A stretch of DNA of 64,000 nt from Hypholoma sublateritium FD-334 SS-4 (Eukaryota > Basidiomycota > Agaricomycetes > Agaricales > Strophariaceae). The notes under the pieces were generated by a model. The model saw only the letters and a program-made list of their open reading frames with translations, searched no databases and had not been told where the DNA came from. Below, piece by piece: positions 1 through 11,909 of the stretch. Each line of letters starts with the position of its first letter. Within the stretch, counting starts at the first letter, position 1. The DNA lies in NCBI GenBank assembly GCA_000827495.1, contig KN817520.1:415700-479699 (forward strand). The letters are read 5' to 3'. Both the position numbers and the translations under genes were made by a program.

Positions 1-1717
1 CGAGATGCTGCCCAATCGGGAAGAAAACATGTAAATTTCAATCAGGGTGCTAATTAGCATCATTTCTACCTTTCATTGACATTTTCTCTTCGATAAATAT
101 TGATTCGGAGCCTGTTTTTTTTTCTTGAAGGGCCCAAAAAGTGAAACACCGTGGGAAAAAATGGGAAGACGACGGAAATCGCATTATTTTGGTGGGTTTC
201 CTTCCAAATAAAATCACAAAAAATCTACAAAAATTTTCTTCCCACCGAAAACCATGTGATGGAGATGTCATGACTCGCACTGTATCTCTGACCCCAGAAC
301 TCAAACACACGGAAGATGTCATACAAGCCGATGACGACGCGCTGCTGATGAATTTTACTTAGCCATCTCTACGCCGTAATTCTAAGCTAGGCAACTTCCG
401 GTCAGGACATAGCCCCATCATTCCGCTACATTATGCTCCGTAACGTTTATTGAAACAATCTGGAAGGAAGCCGGACTGCGTCTCCGGTCTGCCTGGCCAT
501 AACAACAATGCGGTGTAGGGCATTGCGACAGACGCGACTTTGTCTTAGGGGAGCCAGGAGAGTATGTATGACCGATGCCACGTATGGGGGTTTCTATCGG
601 CACAATAGGTGCCACCTCAGGTCTCCGATGTTTGGGCTAAGCTGTGATGTCCAGAATAAAGTTTTTTTCAAGTAGCGTAGGCAATGAACCTAGGCGAGGA
701 AGAGATTGAACGGAGTAGATGGGCCCGGGAGTAGACTTGCACGGTATAAAAGGGCGACCAGAGAGCTAGCCACCAAGATTCCCAACGAACGCGTCTACTT
801 GTGGGGGTCTTGTTGTCTCCCTTCTTTGGATGGCCAACTCGCTGCTGACCTGTATACTGTTGTTCAGTGAAGGCATATAACAGCTGACCTGGATAAAGCA
901 GACTGAAAACGGTTGGTGCGCTGGGGAAACGCGTCGCTGAACTTGTGTTGGACCGATCTACACGGCCGAGGCATAGAATTTAGAAAGCTGGTGTAAACTA
1001 TACGACGACGACGTCCATTGTCCAGATAACCAGTGGTCCTTCCAAGAATTTGGAGAAACGGGTGCAGAGGATGACGAAGCAGCCGCCGTGCATGTACGCC
1101 AAGGACTGACTGAGTAAGTTGGTCGGTGCCAAACCGGTACCCCGTGGGCTTGTCGCGGGGGTGTGTGGAAGTAGAAGTATTTGTGGCATCGGCTTGGACA
1201 GAGAGAGGTTGAAGATAGGTTAAAGATTAAAGATAGGCTGAAATAACAGCGTTAAGACTCGAAACCAGTTTTTCTAGGTAGTAGCTATACTACTATAGGT
1301 ATGTGAGCGATTTGAACTACGAAAAAGAGAGAAGAAAAATAGACACACCAGATGACAACCAAATGAGGTCGGAAAAAAGCTTGTCCAAAATTAGTAACAC
1401 AGCGTCCGATGTTGAGGTTATGACGATTGTTACAGAGTCAAGATATCGAAGAAGTACTGAGAGCTAAGACCCGGACACAAGATAATTTGGCCAAGCACAT
1501 ACGTCGGTGAATCGAGAGGAAGAGGTCACCGGTTCCGGTCAACGTCAACGTTGGAAACGCCCGGCATCGTCGCGGCTGTGCAATGCCCACAGCACGTGCA
1601 AGGTGTACTACGCCTTGATGAACCGGGCTTTCATTCACGGCCACCACCCAGCACTTGCCCAGTGCCCCGACATCAGCTGTCTCCTCGCACTCTCCCCCTC
1701 TCATAGGGCTAACGACC
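1..1717. other. Gene-free 5' flank
   Basis: No open frame here shows a recognisable domain or a convincing exon series on either strand. A TATAAAAG box lies at 745-752 on the + strand, but no start codon followed by coding-like sequence comes after it. The last part must hold the promoter and leader of the F-BAR gene. An additional 5' exon of that gene cannot be excluded. Confidence 0.5.
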
Positions 1718-4700
1718 ATGTCGGCAAGGAGGCAACCATCAACAACTTCTTTATCCAAGTTTGCCCGAGCGAACTCTCCTGTGTTGCAAAACAACCGATC
1801 CCTTGATTTCTGCAACTCGTTCTGGGGACACGGGGATGGTGGCGTCGATGTCCTGTTCGCCCGCATGAGAGGCGCCGCGCGAACGATGGAGGAACTCCGG
1901 ATGTTTTGGAAGGAGAGGTCCGCCAGTGTGCTTATCATTCGTGACGTCTGCTGAAATGTACTGCTAGGGCGGCTATTGAAGAGGATTACGCAAAACGGCT
2001 GGCGAAGCTCTCAAAGATGATATTGGGACGCGATGAGATAGGGTATGTGTCTTTATTATTGGGTCTCAAGTGCCCTGTGGCTGCTCCCTGAGCAGTCAAG
2101 GGAGGAAGCGTGCTTTCTGCCGAGTGCATGGCAGTCGACTGCGTGGCTTTCGCAGCCTGCGCACGATACACGAGGCCCTTCTTTGCATCTCTATCCAGGA
2201 GTCGTAGTCTCACATAATCATGCCAGGGAACTGCGGAACTCACTCGATACGGTCAAAATCGAGACTGAACGCCAGTCTGGATTCCACCTGAACGTCGCTC
2301 ACCAAATTCGGGCTGATCTCGAAGCACCCACTGCAACCTTCAATGCACGCCAGGTCCAGCACAAAAAGACGTTGCAGAACACTATTGAGAAGGAGTTCAA
2401 GAATAAGCAGATCCAGGAGTCTTACGTCAATAAAGCCCGCGAGAAATATGAACAAGACTGTCTCCGGATCAACTCATTTACTGCGCAAGCGTCGCTAGTT
2501 CAGGGCAAGGACCTTGAGAAGATCAACCTCAAGCTCGAACGAACCCAGCAGACCGTGCAAACCAATGAACGCGAATTCGCCAGCTATTCCAAGGCCTTGC
2601 ACGAAACCGTTCAGAAATGGGAACAAGACTGGAAAGGATTCTGCGATAGCTGTCAGGACATGGAGGAATCCCGACTGGAGTTTATGAAAGATAACATGTG
2701 GCTCTACGCCAACACGATATCGACTGCTTGCGTTTCCGACGATGAGGTGCGTACCATATTCCTTTATCGTTAGTATGCATTCTGACGCCTTGCATGAAGT
2801 CTTGCGAGAAAATTCGTGTGGCACTTGAGCTGATGGAACCCGAGAAGGACATGGAAAGCTTCGTAATAGAATATGGTACCGGGAACGAAATCCCTGATCC
2901 TCCGCACTTCGTCAACTATCAGGCCGCAGACGCCATTCCATCCGCCTCAGCACGTCCGACCAGTCGGCCTGCGCATTTCCGCCGAGAAACCTCTCGTGAA
3001 ATTCCACTCAGACAGAACACCATGCCACAGGAGCCAGAACCTATTATCAACGCCGCAGGAGTTGGCGCTGGAGGTGGACAGGGAAAGAAACGAGCAGACT
3101 CATATGCAAGTGACGTTTCGGATAATCTCTCGCGACAGCCCACACGAAATGCCATCGCGCCGGCTGTTTCGACTCAGCAGGCAGTGCCTTACACAAATGG
3201 TCATGCTAAGGCGGCATACCATACCAGTATAAGCCCTTCGGCGGCCTCTTCCTCTAGTAGCTCCCAACCCACAGCCCGGAGACAATCTGTCGGCTCTTCT
3301 TTGCAGCAGCAACAGCAATTGCAGAACGTTCTCCGAGACCCATACGCCGAGCCCATCGATCCATCCGCGGAGACTTACATCAAAGTTGGCAACAATGCCT
3401 ACAAAGTTGATCTTTCCAAAGATCCTCAACAACAGGGCTCCTCGTCTTCTACTACCCGTTTCAACACCGTCTCGCCCACGAAGGTGGAACAGAAGCCAAA
3501 AGCAGCGCCATCATGGGATTCGGGGCTTGGACAGAACGGCGCCGTCGATCCGTTGATGAAGCAGTTGGAAGACCTGAAGAACGCGGTGTCGTCGTCCGGC
3601 AGCGTCAGGCGGAGCGCGACGACCTCACGCTCAAAAGCCGGCACGTCGCCAGAGCCCAAGCCTGGGCACGCGTCGACCCCGCCTGCGGCCCGTCCGACGA
3701 ACGGCGGCGCGCCGTCGCTCCTGCCGCCGGCGGCAGCGCCAGACGCGGCGAGCAGCGCGCGCAACCGCTCGCCATCGCCCGGGCGCGACTACCGCAACTC
3801 CGCCGAGTTCGTCGTCGGCGCGCACCCGTCCGTGTCGCGCCCGACGTCGCCCGCCCCGCCGACGGCGGTGTTCATGCAGCCTAAGCCCGGGCCGGCAGGG
3901 CCGGAGGGCGAGGTCGTGCAGGAGGTGCTCGCGGATTACCAGCAGTCGCTGCCCGGCGAGCGCAAGGCGATCAGCCGGAGTAACAGCGCGACTCGGGGGC
4001 ACGCGGCGAGCAACAGCCAGGCGTCCGTCGGCGCGGGTGTTGGCGGTGCGCAGAACCTCGCGCGCCCGCCGAGCCAGATGGGCCATGCGGGGATTGGCGC
4101 GCACGGGTCGCGGAGCAACAGCCCGCAGCCCATCTCTCGGGGCCCCAGTCCGGCGCCGACGCAGCCACGGGCGAACTTCATCCAACCGCCGGCGCAGATC
4201 GGGCAGAACATGGCGCGGACGCCGAGTCCGAACACTGTTGGCATCGCGCTTGATCCCAGTGGGAGGGTGCTGCACGATGATCTGGCGCAAAGGTATCAAC
4301 AGCAACAACAACAGCAGCAGCAGCAGCATAGGCCTCCGATGCAGCAGGCGCAACAGCCATCGTACCAGGCGCCGTCCCCTGCCCAAGCATTGGTGCAAAC
4401 ACAGCAGCAGCAGCAACAGAGAAGAGGCAGCTTTGTTGCTCCTGCTGCGCCCCCGCCCATGATGGCGCCTCCTGTAGTACCGCAGCCTTACGGCGTTTCC
4501 CCGCCGCCTGCAATGTACCAGCAAACGCCCTCTCCTCAGCCTAGCTATGTCCATCCGCCGCCAGTGCAAGCCGTCTACAACCCACCTCCCCCGGCGCAGT
4601 ACCAGGCACCGCCGCCACAGCAGCTGCAGCAACAGCCGACGCAGATGGGCTACGGGAGCGTCAGCAGCGTCAATGGGCTCCAGCGCGCCGGGTCCATGTT

Positions 4701-5230
4701 GTACTACGAGAACCACACGCCGCCTCAGCAGCACCAGATACAACCCGTGCACCAGCTACAGCCTCAGCAGCAACAGCCCGTTCAGCAGCGCCAGATGCTG
4801 TCTGTACAGACGCAACCCCAGCAGCAGCAACCTCAACAGCAGCAGGTACGCGGGTATCAGCAGCAGCCGCAACAACAACAACAACAACAACAAACGGCGT
4901 ACAATTATCGCGGCCCCAGCCCAGCGAGGGAGCCTTCGCCTCAGCCGCCACAAGCTACAGATGATGGAAATACCGTTCTTTTCTATGGTATGTTTTTCCC
5001 AGTCCATAGATTTGCCCGAGCGATCTTGTTGATTACGCATATTCTTTTCAGTGAAAGCATTGTACGATTACGCAGCTACGATCGAGGAGGAATTTGACTT
5101 CCAGGCTGGGGACATCATTGCCGTCACTGCCACCCCTGAGGACGGGTGGTGGAGTGGCGAGCTTCTTGACGAGAACCGCAGGCAAAAGGGCCGGAACGTA
5201 TTCCCAAGCAACTTTGTCTGTCTGTTCTAG
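1718..5230 (+). CDS. F-BAR and SH3 domain cytokinesis scaffold (Cdc15/Imp2/Hof1-like)
   Basis: Exons: 1718-1917, 1968-2042, 2227-2746, 2800-4987, 5052-5230 (1053 aa). Residues about 25-300 form an F-BAR domain: the N-terminal motif NSFWGHGDGGVDVLFARM is followed by EEDYAKRLAKLSK and a long helical region with RNSLDTVK and KAREKYEQDC. The middle (about 300-990) is low complexity, rich in Ser, Pro and Gln, with several poly-Gln runs. The last 60 residues are an SH3 domain with the ALYDY motif, DGWWSGEL and PSNFV. F-BAR/SH3 proteins of this layout bind the plasma membrane and recruit actin-ring and septation factors (family knowledge). The start is the ATG at 1718 in a good context, just before the conserved F-BAR opening; a longer N-terminus is possible. 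The exon 1 donor GTCCGC is weak, but splicing there gives KERAAIEEDY, the expected F-BAR sequence. Identification is firm; the exact orthologue (Cdc15, Imp2 or Hof1) is not. Confidence 0.9.
4282..4900 (+). repeat. CAG/CAA runs coding poly-Gln in the F-BAR protein
   Basis: Several clustered runs of CAG and CAA codons (about 4287-4330, 4402-4420, 4764-4780, 4815-4890) encode glutamine tracts in the disordered linker between the F-BAR and SH3 domains. Mixed CAG/CAA use suggests tolerated low complexity rather than one recent expansion. The antisense strand of the GC-rich linker carries a long spurious open frame. Confidence 0.8.
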
Positions 5231-6608
5231 GTATTTCCCAACGCGCCTAGCCATCCCCGCCCTCGTCTCCCACTTACGACACTCGACACACGTATTTAAC
5301 GATTCCACCCAATCTCCGCCATATCTTTCCTTGCGTATGCTGTCACCTAGTCCCTTTCTTGCTTTTATCTTCTCGTCATTGTCATTCCGTTTCTCCCCGT
5401 TTCTTTCTTTTCTTTGGGAGGTGCCACGGTGCTTTCCGTTCTAGCTTCTCTTTTATCTTTTCATCATGCTCTTCGTCGCTATCGGACCGAAACACCCTGC
5501 ATTTCCCCCACCCCTCTTTGCACGTTTGGACTTTCGCTATTACATACCATCGTCGCCCACGAGCTGCGCTCTGGGCTATACCTTCATGACATTGCGTCAG
5601 CAACAGGTACCTGCTTGGTATCTCTTGCGCGACGGCTGTGTGTTCCTTTACTGATAGTGTCTCGATTTATTGTAAGTACATGCTGTCTGCGCGCTGTAAT
5701 TTTCGTGTATCTACTGCCGACTCTAATTTGTCTTGGTCCCCGATGTTATACCGTTATATCGTGGCATGCATTTCGCTCTTGCTCCTGGAAGCCAAAGACG
5801 CGGGCGTCTTCCCGTTCTATCTGAGTTAGCCTTGATGCTTTCTCAGTGGTTGCGCTGATGGCATGTGATCACTCCGCCATTTTCGAGCGGCCGCTAACGA
5901 AATGCCTTGATCTTGATAATGACTTGTCGGAAGAAGACACGGGCCCCGGGCTAATGCCCGACTTCAGTGCAGATCGGCAGAATACTTATAACAGGGCGAC
6001 ACTTGGATTGGCCTACGGACTACCTGCATCCCGCTGTCGCCACTCGACTGCCCACTGGAAGCGCCCGGAATCTTTTCTGCGCCTAAGTTCGCTTCCAAAC
6101 TCACCTACCGTCTACCAGACTCAGGCTGGTCCAAGTTGCCTGCGCGTTAAGGTTCATTCGGGTTGACCAGTCACCGGACGGGCATTCGATTGTCGTCGAT
6201 CATCTCCGCTGTCACTGCACTGCTGCACTTCCTTAAAAAGCAGCGATAGGTTACCTACCCTAGGCATAACTTCTGCTGTGAGTCGCCGTGTAGGTACCTG
6301 ATGGATTTGAACCTGATCTGCGTCCCTAGAGCCTGTTTGATTTCGCTGCTATCGCTCCGACGCTGAGCGGAATCCGGATTAAGCGGCCGCATCGTGCTTG
6401 AACCCTTCAAGCTTTCCAAACCTAACCGTAGGTCTCGTCTTTTGTAAGCCGCGACATACGGCCTCTCATCCCCTCCGATACCCTCGCGCCTTCTTGTACC
6501 TTGACCCCCAACTAGTTCAGAAACACTATAACTGTAACAGTTCGCGCATCTGATTTCCGCACCCAGGAACTACTTACTGTCCCACCCACCCATTCAAGAC
6601 CAACGACA
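5231..6608. other. Intergenic: 3' end of F-BAR gene and promoter of the small membrane gene
   Basis: The first few hundred bases are pyrimidine-rich on the + strand and look like 3' UTR. Short open frames here show no motif or domain. The part before 6609 must contain the promoter of the next gene; no clear TATA box was found. Confidence 0.5.
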
Positions 6609-6939
6609 ATGCGCGCAGTGTGTGACATCTACGAGCACCCGGAGCTCTCGTACTCCGAGGTGTGGGCGAAGGACGCCTACAACCGGTCGGGGAAGCTCCG
6701 CGTATTCGCTACCCTTAGCGTCTTCTCCGTCCTTGCAACCCTATCAACGCTTGCGGGACTCCAGTACGCCGGCGTCGTGGATCTGAGCGCCATTCACATT
6801 CCGTAAGTCAGTCCTCTGATTTCCGTTCATCTCCAGGCTTCTGCGATGATCTTCATCTCTTGTATCATTCCGCGGTGCTGATCTCTCTTGGCTCTGCAGG
6901 CACTTCTTCCAGCCATCCATCCTAAGCAGTATATCATAG
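6609..6939 (+). CDS. Small single-pass membrane protein, unknown function
   Basis: Exons 6609-6802 and 6900-6939 give 77 aa. The intron has a consensus GTAAGT donor and CTGCAG acceptor; without splicing the frame stops at once at TAA 6804. Residues about 33-55 (FATLSVFSVLATLSTLAGLQ) form one hydrophobic segment, preceded by a charged N-terminus and followed by a short tail ending PSILSSIS. The start is the ATG after a CAACGACA leader. I do not recognise the family. The strong intron and the single clean TM segment make it more likely real than chance. It lies alone between the F-BAR gene and coatomer zeta and is convergent with the latter. Confidence 0.55.
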
Positions 6940-7360
6940 TCTGTAGCGCCTCAACATGCTGACACCACGAGGACATCACATTCATTCCGCCCGAATATCG
7001 CATCTTTCTTTTCCCAAATCTCTGCTCCATCATTCGTCTTTCTTATTATCGCATCTCTCTCAATGTTCCATCGGAAAACCTATCTCGTCACATTTCCTTG
7101 TGTTTTGCATCCCTGGTCTGCTTTTTATTGTCGCTGTATGTAAGTAGTTGTAGTCTTGTAAGCCCCTGCCACCTTGTACATACCTCTTGTATGATGATCT
7201 ATTCTCGCGACGTACTCGGGTCCCCAACACTGTCTTCTGAGTCCTGACAGCCTTCTGATGACATTCGCGTTGACCGGCAAGAAAGGGTATGGTTATCGGG
7301 CTACAGTGGTAAACACAACTGGATACAGCATAAAAGAGGACATGGGAACAGAATAACTGC
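6940..7360. other. Convergent intergenic spacer
   Basis: The 3' ends of the small membrane gene (+) and coatomer zeta (-) face each other across this AT-rich stretch. It probably holds both 3' UTRs; nothing else is visible. Confidence 0.5.
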
Positions 7361-8050
7361 CTATAGCTGCCCTATTCTCTGCTGCATCTTCTCTTTCACC
7401 ACCTGGTATGCGCTCATGATGGTCTGTTCATTGATGACGATCTCAGTCGTGTCCGGCCGTGGTCGGCTGACTCGCGACGCAATGGCCGCGGGATCCGTGT
7501 CGACGATGATCCTGCAGACGGTAAAGCGGTATTAGAAAGACGGAGAAGAAATGCCCGGGTAGGGCACGGAGCCTACGCACCCGTCGTCTATCGTCTCGTC
7601 CAGACACAGCAGTACCAGATCCAGGTTCTCCAGCACGCCGCGCTTCTCGAGCGAGTTCCGCAGGAGCATCGTCAGCGCGTCCGTCAGGGACGTGAGCGTC
7701 GAGTAGAGCATGATCTCATTCTCGGTCGGCCCCGCGAGGAAGTAGAGGATAAGGTCCAGTGAGTGCTTGTACACCACGAGGTGCGAGTCGTATAAGATGA
7801 TATCGCCTGCATGTGCCAGTTCCATTAGCGCGGTTCATCGGTGCGCATAGGCCGCTGGGGCGAACGTACCTCCTGCCTTCTTCGTTTTTTGCCATAGCCC
7901 TTTCTCGAAGGCCTTCTGGTCTTTCAGGGTAAGGAGGTCCTTCGACTCGCCCTGCGGGTGGCTTTTGGATCGGTAGTACTTCGCGAGAACGCGGTTGCCC
8001 TCGGTGTCGAGGATGATGAAGGCCTGCACGCTATATAATGACAGATTCAT
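7361..8050 (-). CDS. RET3: Coatomer subunit zeta (COPI coat)
   Basis: Exons in transcript order: 8050-7870, 7806-7581, 7511-7361 (185 aa, close to the usual about 180). The protein opens [20 protein letters not shown] and continues with AKYY and [12 protein letters not shown], then [18 protein letters not shown] and the [10 protein letters not shown] and [19 protein letters not shown] blocks, a full match to the longin-like zeta-COP fold. Zeta pairs with gamma-COP in the cargo/coat subcomplex of COPI and is needed for Golgi-to-ER retrograde transport (family knowledge). Both introns are about 60-70 nt; the first is phase 1 and the second phase 2. The gene is divergent from the YqfO-like gene with 176 bp between start codons, so the two probably share a bidirectional promoter. 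Confidence 0.95.
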
Positions 8051-8226
8051 CTCCTAGGACGGTGGATACACGTTTAGCGCTAGAGAATAATATGCGGGAT
8101 CCAAGTTGGGCAAAGTGCTGATGACGACGTGTTCGAGCGGGGCGGAGTTCGGATTGACAAGTTGATCTCTGACCACAACGTTAACAGTTCTCTGTGAACG
8201 CCGGAGAATGCTAATTTGCTTATAAC
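8051..8226. promoter_or_regulatory. Bidirectional promoter between coatomer zeta and YqfO-like gene
   Basis: Only 176 bp separate the two start codons on opposite strands, so both promoters and 5' leaders must lie here. No TATA box is obvious. Confidence 0.5.
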
Positions 8227-8709
8227 ATGTCGCTTTCACGCTTCAAACTTGTGTTCTTTGTGCCCGCAGATAGCACACGCGACATCTTGGACCACCTCTT
8301 TCGCAAATTCCCAGACGAGCTCGGTAAGATTGGAGAATACGAGCAATGTGCTTTTATCACCCGTGGAACTGGTCAGCGAGTCTCTATCTAACGGCTGCCT
8401 AAATATGTTTTACGTGGCAACATTTCTCATTATAGGACAGTTTATGCCCAAGGGGTCCGCGATTCCTACCATCGGGAAGGTGGGTCAGCTGGAGTTTGTC
8501 GACGAGGATAGAGTGGAGTTGGTTGTCAATGACAAGGGTAAGCACGAGGAGATTAAGCAAGCAATCAAGGAGCTCAAGAACGTGCGTGTACAACTATAAT
8601 AGCTAACCTTCAGCGCGACGCCAGCTAAGAAGTCGCTCTCTTCATGTTATTATAGGTTCACCCCTACGAAGAGGTAGCTTACGATGTATACAAACTGGAG
8701 GATTTTTGA
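8227..8709 (+). CDS. YqfO/NIF3-associated small domain protein
   Basis: Exons 8227-8371, 8436-8581, 8656-8709 (114 aa). The start MSLSRFKLVFFVPA, the central KIGEYEQCAFITRGTGQFMP and the C-terminal HPYEEVAYDVYKLEDF motif are hallmarks of the small CutA-like domain that stands alone in some species and is inserted in Nif3-type dinuclear metal proteins in others. HPYEE is the diagnostic block. Its biochemical role is not settled in the family. Splicing is unambiguous: each junction restores the conserved sequence (GTG|QFMP, KN|VHPYEE). It shares a short intergenic region with coatomer zeta. I saw no signal peptide or membrane segment, so it is probably cytosolic or mitochondrial. Confidence 0.85.
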
Positions 8710-9086
8710 TCCACTCCGCGTTTTAACGACATGCTATTCGATATCTACAATCTGGAAGTTCTGCTTGTCGCAACTTTTGGCTGAGGATTTGCTGAGGACC
8801 TAGTTCGGGTGGCCATGGCTGACCCCCGAATGATTTACAGCGTGCGACAAATAATACTAATTACACCAGATTACACCTACCCACAAGATCCTGACATATT
8901 TCCATCACCAAGCTTCGCCACAGAGGAGAAATTCGGGACGGAGCACATGGTACATAAGTTACTAGCCATGCATCCGTGCCATTCTATTTTTAGCTTTCGT
9001 CGCTCCTGATAGAAAACCGGCACAACTAGAGTATAAGATTGCCCCACCCCGCCGTATCGCCAGCCGCCGCTTCTTCCTCCCCAACG
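8710..9086. other. Intergenic: promoter of the phosphoesterase gene
   Basis: No supported gene. The region holds the 3' UTR of the YqfO-like gene and the promoter of the secreted phosphoesterase. Confidence 0.5.
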
Positions 9087-11909
9087 ATGCTGACGTTTGG
9101 CTTCGTCTTTGGACTCCTTGGGTCGCTTTCTGCCGTCTCGGCCTGCGCCGACGGCGCTGATGGGCATACGCACGACCACTCGAGGAGAACAGTCCCGATC
9201 CCTGTCGCACCGCCGACGCGTCCATTGGTCTGGGGGGATCTAAACATCATCCACACCACCGACAGCCATGGGTGGCTCCTCGGTCACCAAAAGACATCGT
9301 TCCCGGAGCCTAACTACAGGTGCGTGTCGTCGCATCAGGTCTTCGATATGGACGCCAACAAAGCTCGTAAACACTCCTAGTGGGACTTTCGGAGACTTCG
9401 CGTCGTTCGTGACGCATATGAAGGAGATAGCGCTGGTAAGAGTGTTTTTGACAGAATCAAAGATGGGCACGGTAAAATTAGACGCTGTAGGAGCGCGATG
9501 TCGACCTACTCCTTGTTGACTCTGGTGACCTGCATGATGGTGAGTTTCCCTGCTGTGTTGGGGCCCTCCGTATCTAAGAGGCACAAAGGCACCGGTCTCA
9601 CCGATGGATTCCCTGCTGGAGGAGTTGACGCCCACGATGTACGCAATGAGTTCACTATCATTTCCGTGATGATTGGGCTTATCCATGTCATCATATTTTT
9701 AGGCCAATCAGTTCGTCAAACAACTCCCATACGATATCATGGCCATCGGAAAGTAAGTAGTACATGATACGAAGGTAGTCTGAGGCTGCTCTGACCGCGC
9801 TGAAAGTCACGAGTTGTACATTTACGCGAACACGCTCGATATGTACGTGCCGCCTGCACACTTCTTCAACGTTCGAGACATTAAACCTCCATTGTAGGCA
9901 CACAAACTTTGCTCCGGCATTCAAAGGGCGATACCTCTCCTCCAATGTCAATATCACCGTTCTCAACGACAAAGGACAAGTTGTCAGCGTGCCTGTTGGA
10001 AGTAAGTTGTAAGTCATGTGCTATATATTCGGTGCTCATGTTATATCAAGGCCGCTCAGCAAAATTCACCACGAGAAAGTAAAATTTCTCTGCTTTGTAG
10101 ATGATGCACTGTGAGTTGATGTATCCTTCACAGAGGACGAAAGGTCACATCTTTGGGTGTTTTGTTTGATTTCACGGGTAACGACGTCAACACCACGGTA
10201 CAACCCGTAGCGGACATGGTCAAGGAAACTTGGGTATAGTCTTATCAGAAGTCAAATTTATGTCATCTAACGGGATTGCTGGTGTAGTTCGCTGAAGCTA
10301 TCAAGGAAGAACCCGACTTTTTCTTGCTCGTTGGGTGAGGTTGATTTATACGGCTTAGACACGGTGACTGACCAAGATGCTAATTCGCAAAGGCACATGC
10401 CAGTTGCCCGAGATAACTGTGAGTTATGTTTGAGTGTTGTCTAGTTCATGAGTTGATCCAATACATCTGCAGGGCCGGCGGTTTTCAATGCAGTCCGCGC
10501 TGTGCATCCGCTGACGCCTATTCTGATTCTCGGGGGACACTCCCATGTTCGTGACTGCCGTATGTAGCATAGTCGCTGCAAGTTGCGCATTACTTACATC
10601 TCTGCAGTTCAACTCGATGGCCGCTCTATGTCTTTGGAGAGTGGACGCTACATGGAGACGGTTGGTAAGTCAAATGAACTGTAGATTCATGAAGCTTACT
10701 CAACATTTCTATCTTTACACAGGATTTTTGAGTAAGTGAAGTAGACAGACAGATAGCTAGAGACTCGGCCTTATAAGGATGAACAGGTGCAAACCTTAAC
10801 ACCAAGAGCAAAGGAAACTTGACATTCAATCGCCGATACATTGATCCCAATGTTGTTTCGTATGAGGTACGAACGGGACTTCCGACCTAGGCAATAGTTT
10901 CTAATTGTTACTTATGTAGTTCCACACGAATACGAACAGCAGAAACTTCAACACAGCTCAGGGTCTATCCATCACCCAGGGATTGAACAAATTGGCCAGC
11001 AAATTCGACCTTTCCTTCCTGTTTGGCACAGCCCCTCATGATTTCACCCTCAGCCGGTAAGCAGAACAGATATTTCGAAAGGACAGGTTAATTTATGTAT
11101 CGCAGATCGCCTTACCCATCGAACGACTCGCTTCTCACCCTGTTTGCCCAGAATGTGAGTTTCCGACTACACCTCTAAGCATTAACTTTTTGAGTTCCTC
11201 CAATAGGCCATGCCAGTCGCGCTCGCAATCAACAACACGCGCGCCTCCATCCCCAACGTCATGATCACGAACTCCGGCTCGCAACGCTTCGACGTCTATG
11301 CCGGGCCATTCACAAAGAACGATCAGCTGACCGCATCGCCCTTCGCCGACTCTTTCCTCTTCATCCCCAATGTACCGTTCGGCATCGCCAACCAGGTCCT
11401 ACCATCACTCAACAACGCCGGCGCCAACGAGCGCCGCGCCATGTTTGAGGCTAGGGAGAGCGCTGAGTACGGGCTTGGCTACGTAGAGACCACGTACCGC
11501 CGATGGCTGCAGGAGATGGACGTGCGCAACGACGGTGCTGCGCGACGGGCTGCTGCGAACCTCACCCTTGGCTACGTGACCACTGATGTAAGCGATCTCT
11601 GACTGTGCCCAAGGATTTAGAATGTTAACGTGTTATTTCCAGGCCTGCCCAGGAGTGGGAGACGACGTCCTCCACGCTCCTCTCCCATTCTTCGACGCGC
11701 CGGACTTCATCGGATCGATCCCGCCTACCGTGGCCTCCGAGGACACACCTATCGACCTCGTCTTCGTGGACTTCATCTCCGATCAGCTCCTGCAGATCCT
11801 CAACTCCATCCAAAACACAACAGTGTTCACTAACTCAGACGTGCAGACGTACAGCCCGATTTTGGCCAATGCGGCGTTGGGACTCTATGCCCAGGCTGCG
11901 TGGAATTAA
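9087..11909 (+). CDS. Secreted 5'-nucleotidase-like metallophosphoesterase
   Basis: Nineteen exons: 9087-9319, 9381-9435, 9491-9539, 9589-9638, 9703-9752, 9807-9842, 9898-10001, 10051-10078, 10134-10233, 10288-10334, 10393-10418, 10473-10559, 10608-10664, 10723-10731, 10787-10866, 10920-11056, 11106-11154, 11207-11587, 11643-11909; 614 aa. An N-terminal signal peptide (MLTFGFVFGLLGSLSAVSA) precedes a calcineurin-like fold with metal-binding blocks in order: HTTDSHGW (about residue 55), VDSGDLHDG (about 110), AIGNHELY (about 147), LLVGHMPVA (about 250) and LGGHSHVRD (about 283). The C-terminal half resembles the 5'-nucleotidase substrate domain and carries N-x-S/T sites. The expected activity is hydrolysis of a nucleotide or other phosphomonoester outside the cell or in the secretory path, using two metal ions. 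The substrate is not predictable. Exon 14 is only 9 nt long. No GPI signal is evident at the C-terminus. Confidence 0.88.

Noticed and set aside
745..752. TATAAAAG box as the promoter of a gene near 800-1600
   Set aside because: No coding-like exon follows within a plausible distance on the + strand.
3631..4752. 373-codon minus-strand open frame inside the F-BAR gene
   Set aside because: It is antisense to the GC-rich, repetitive linker of a well-supported gene; it is Arg/Leu-rich and has no motif.
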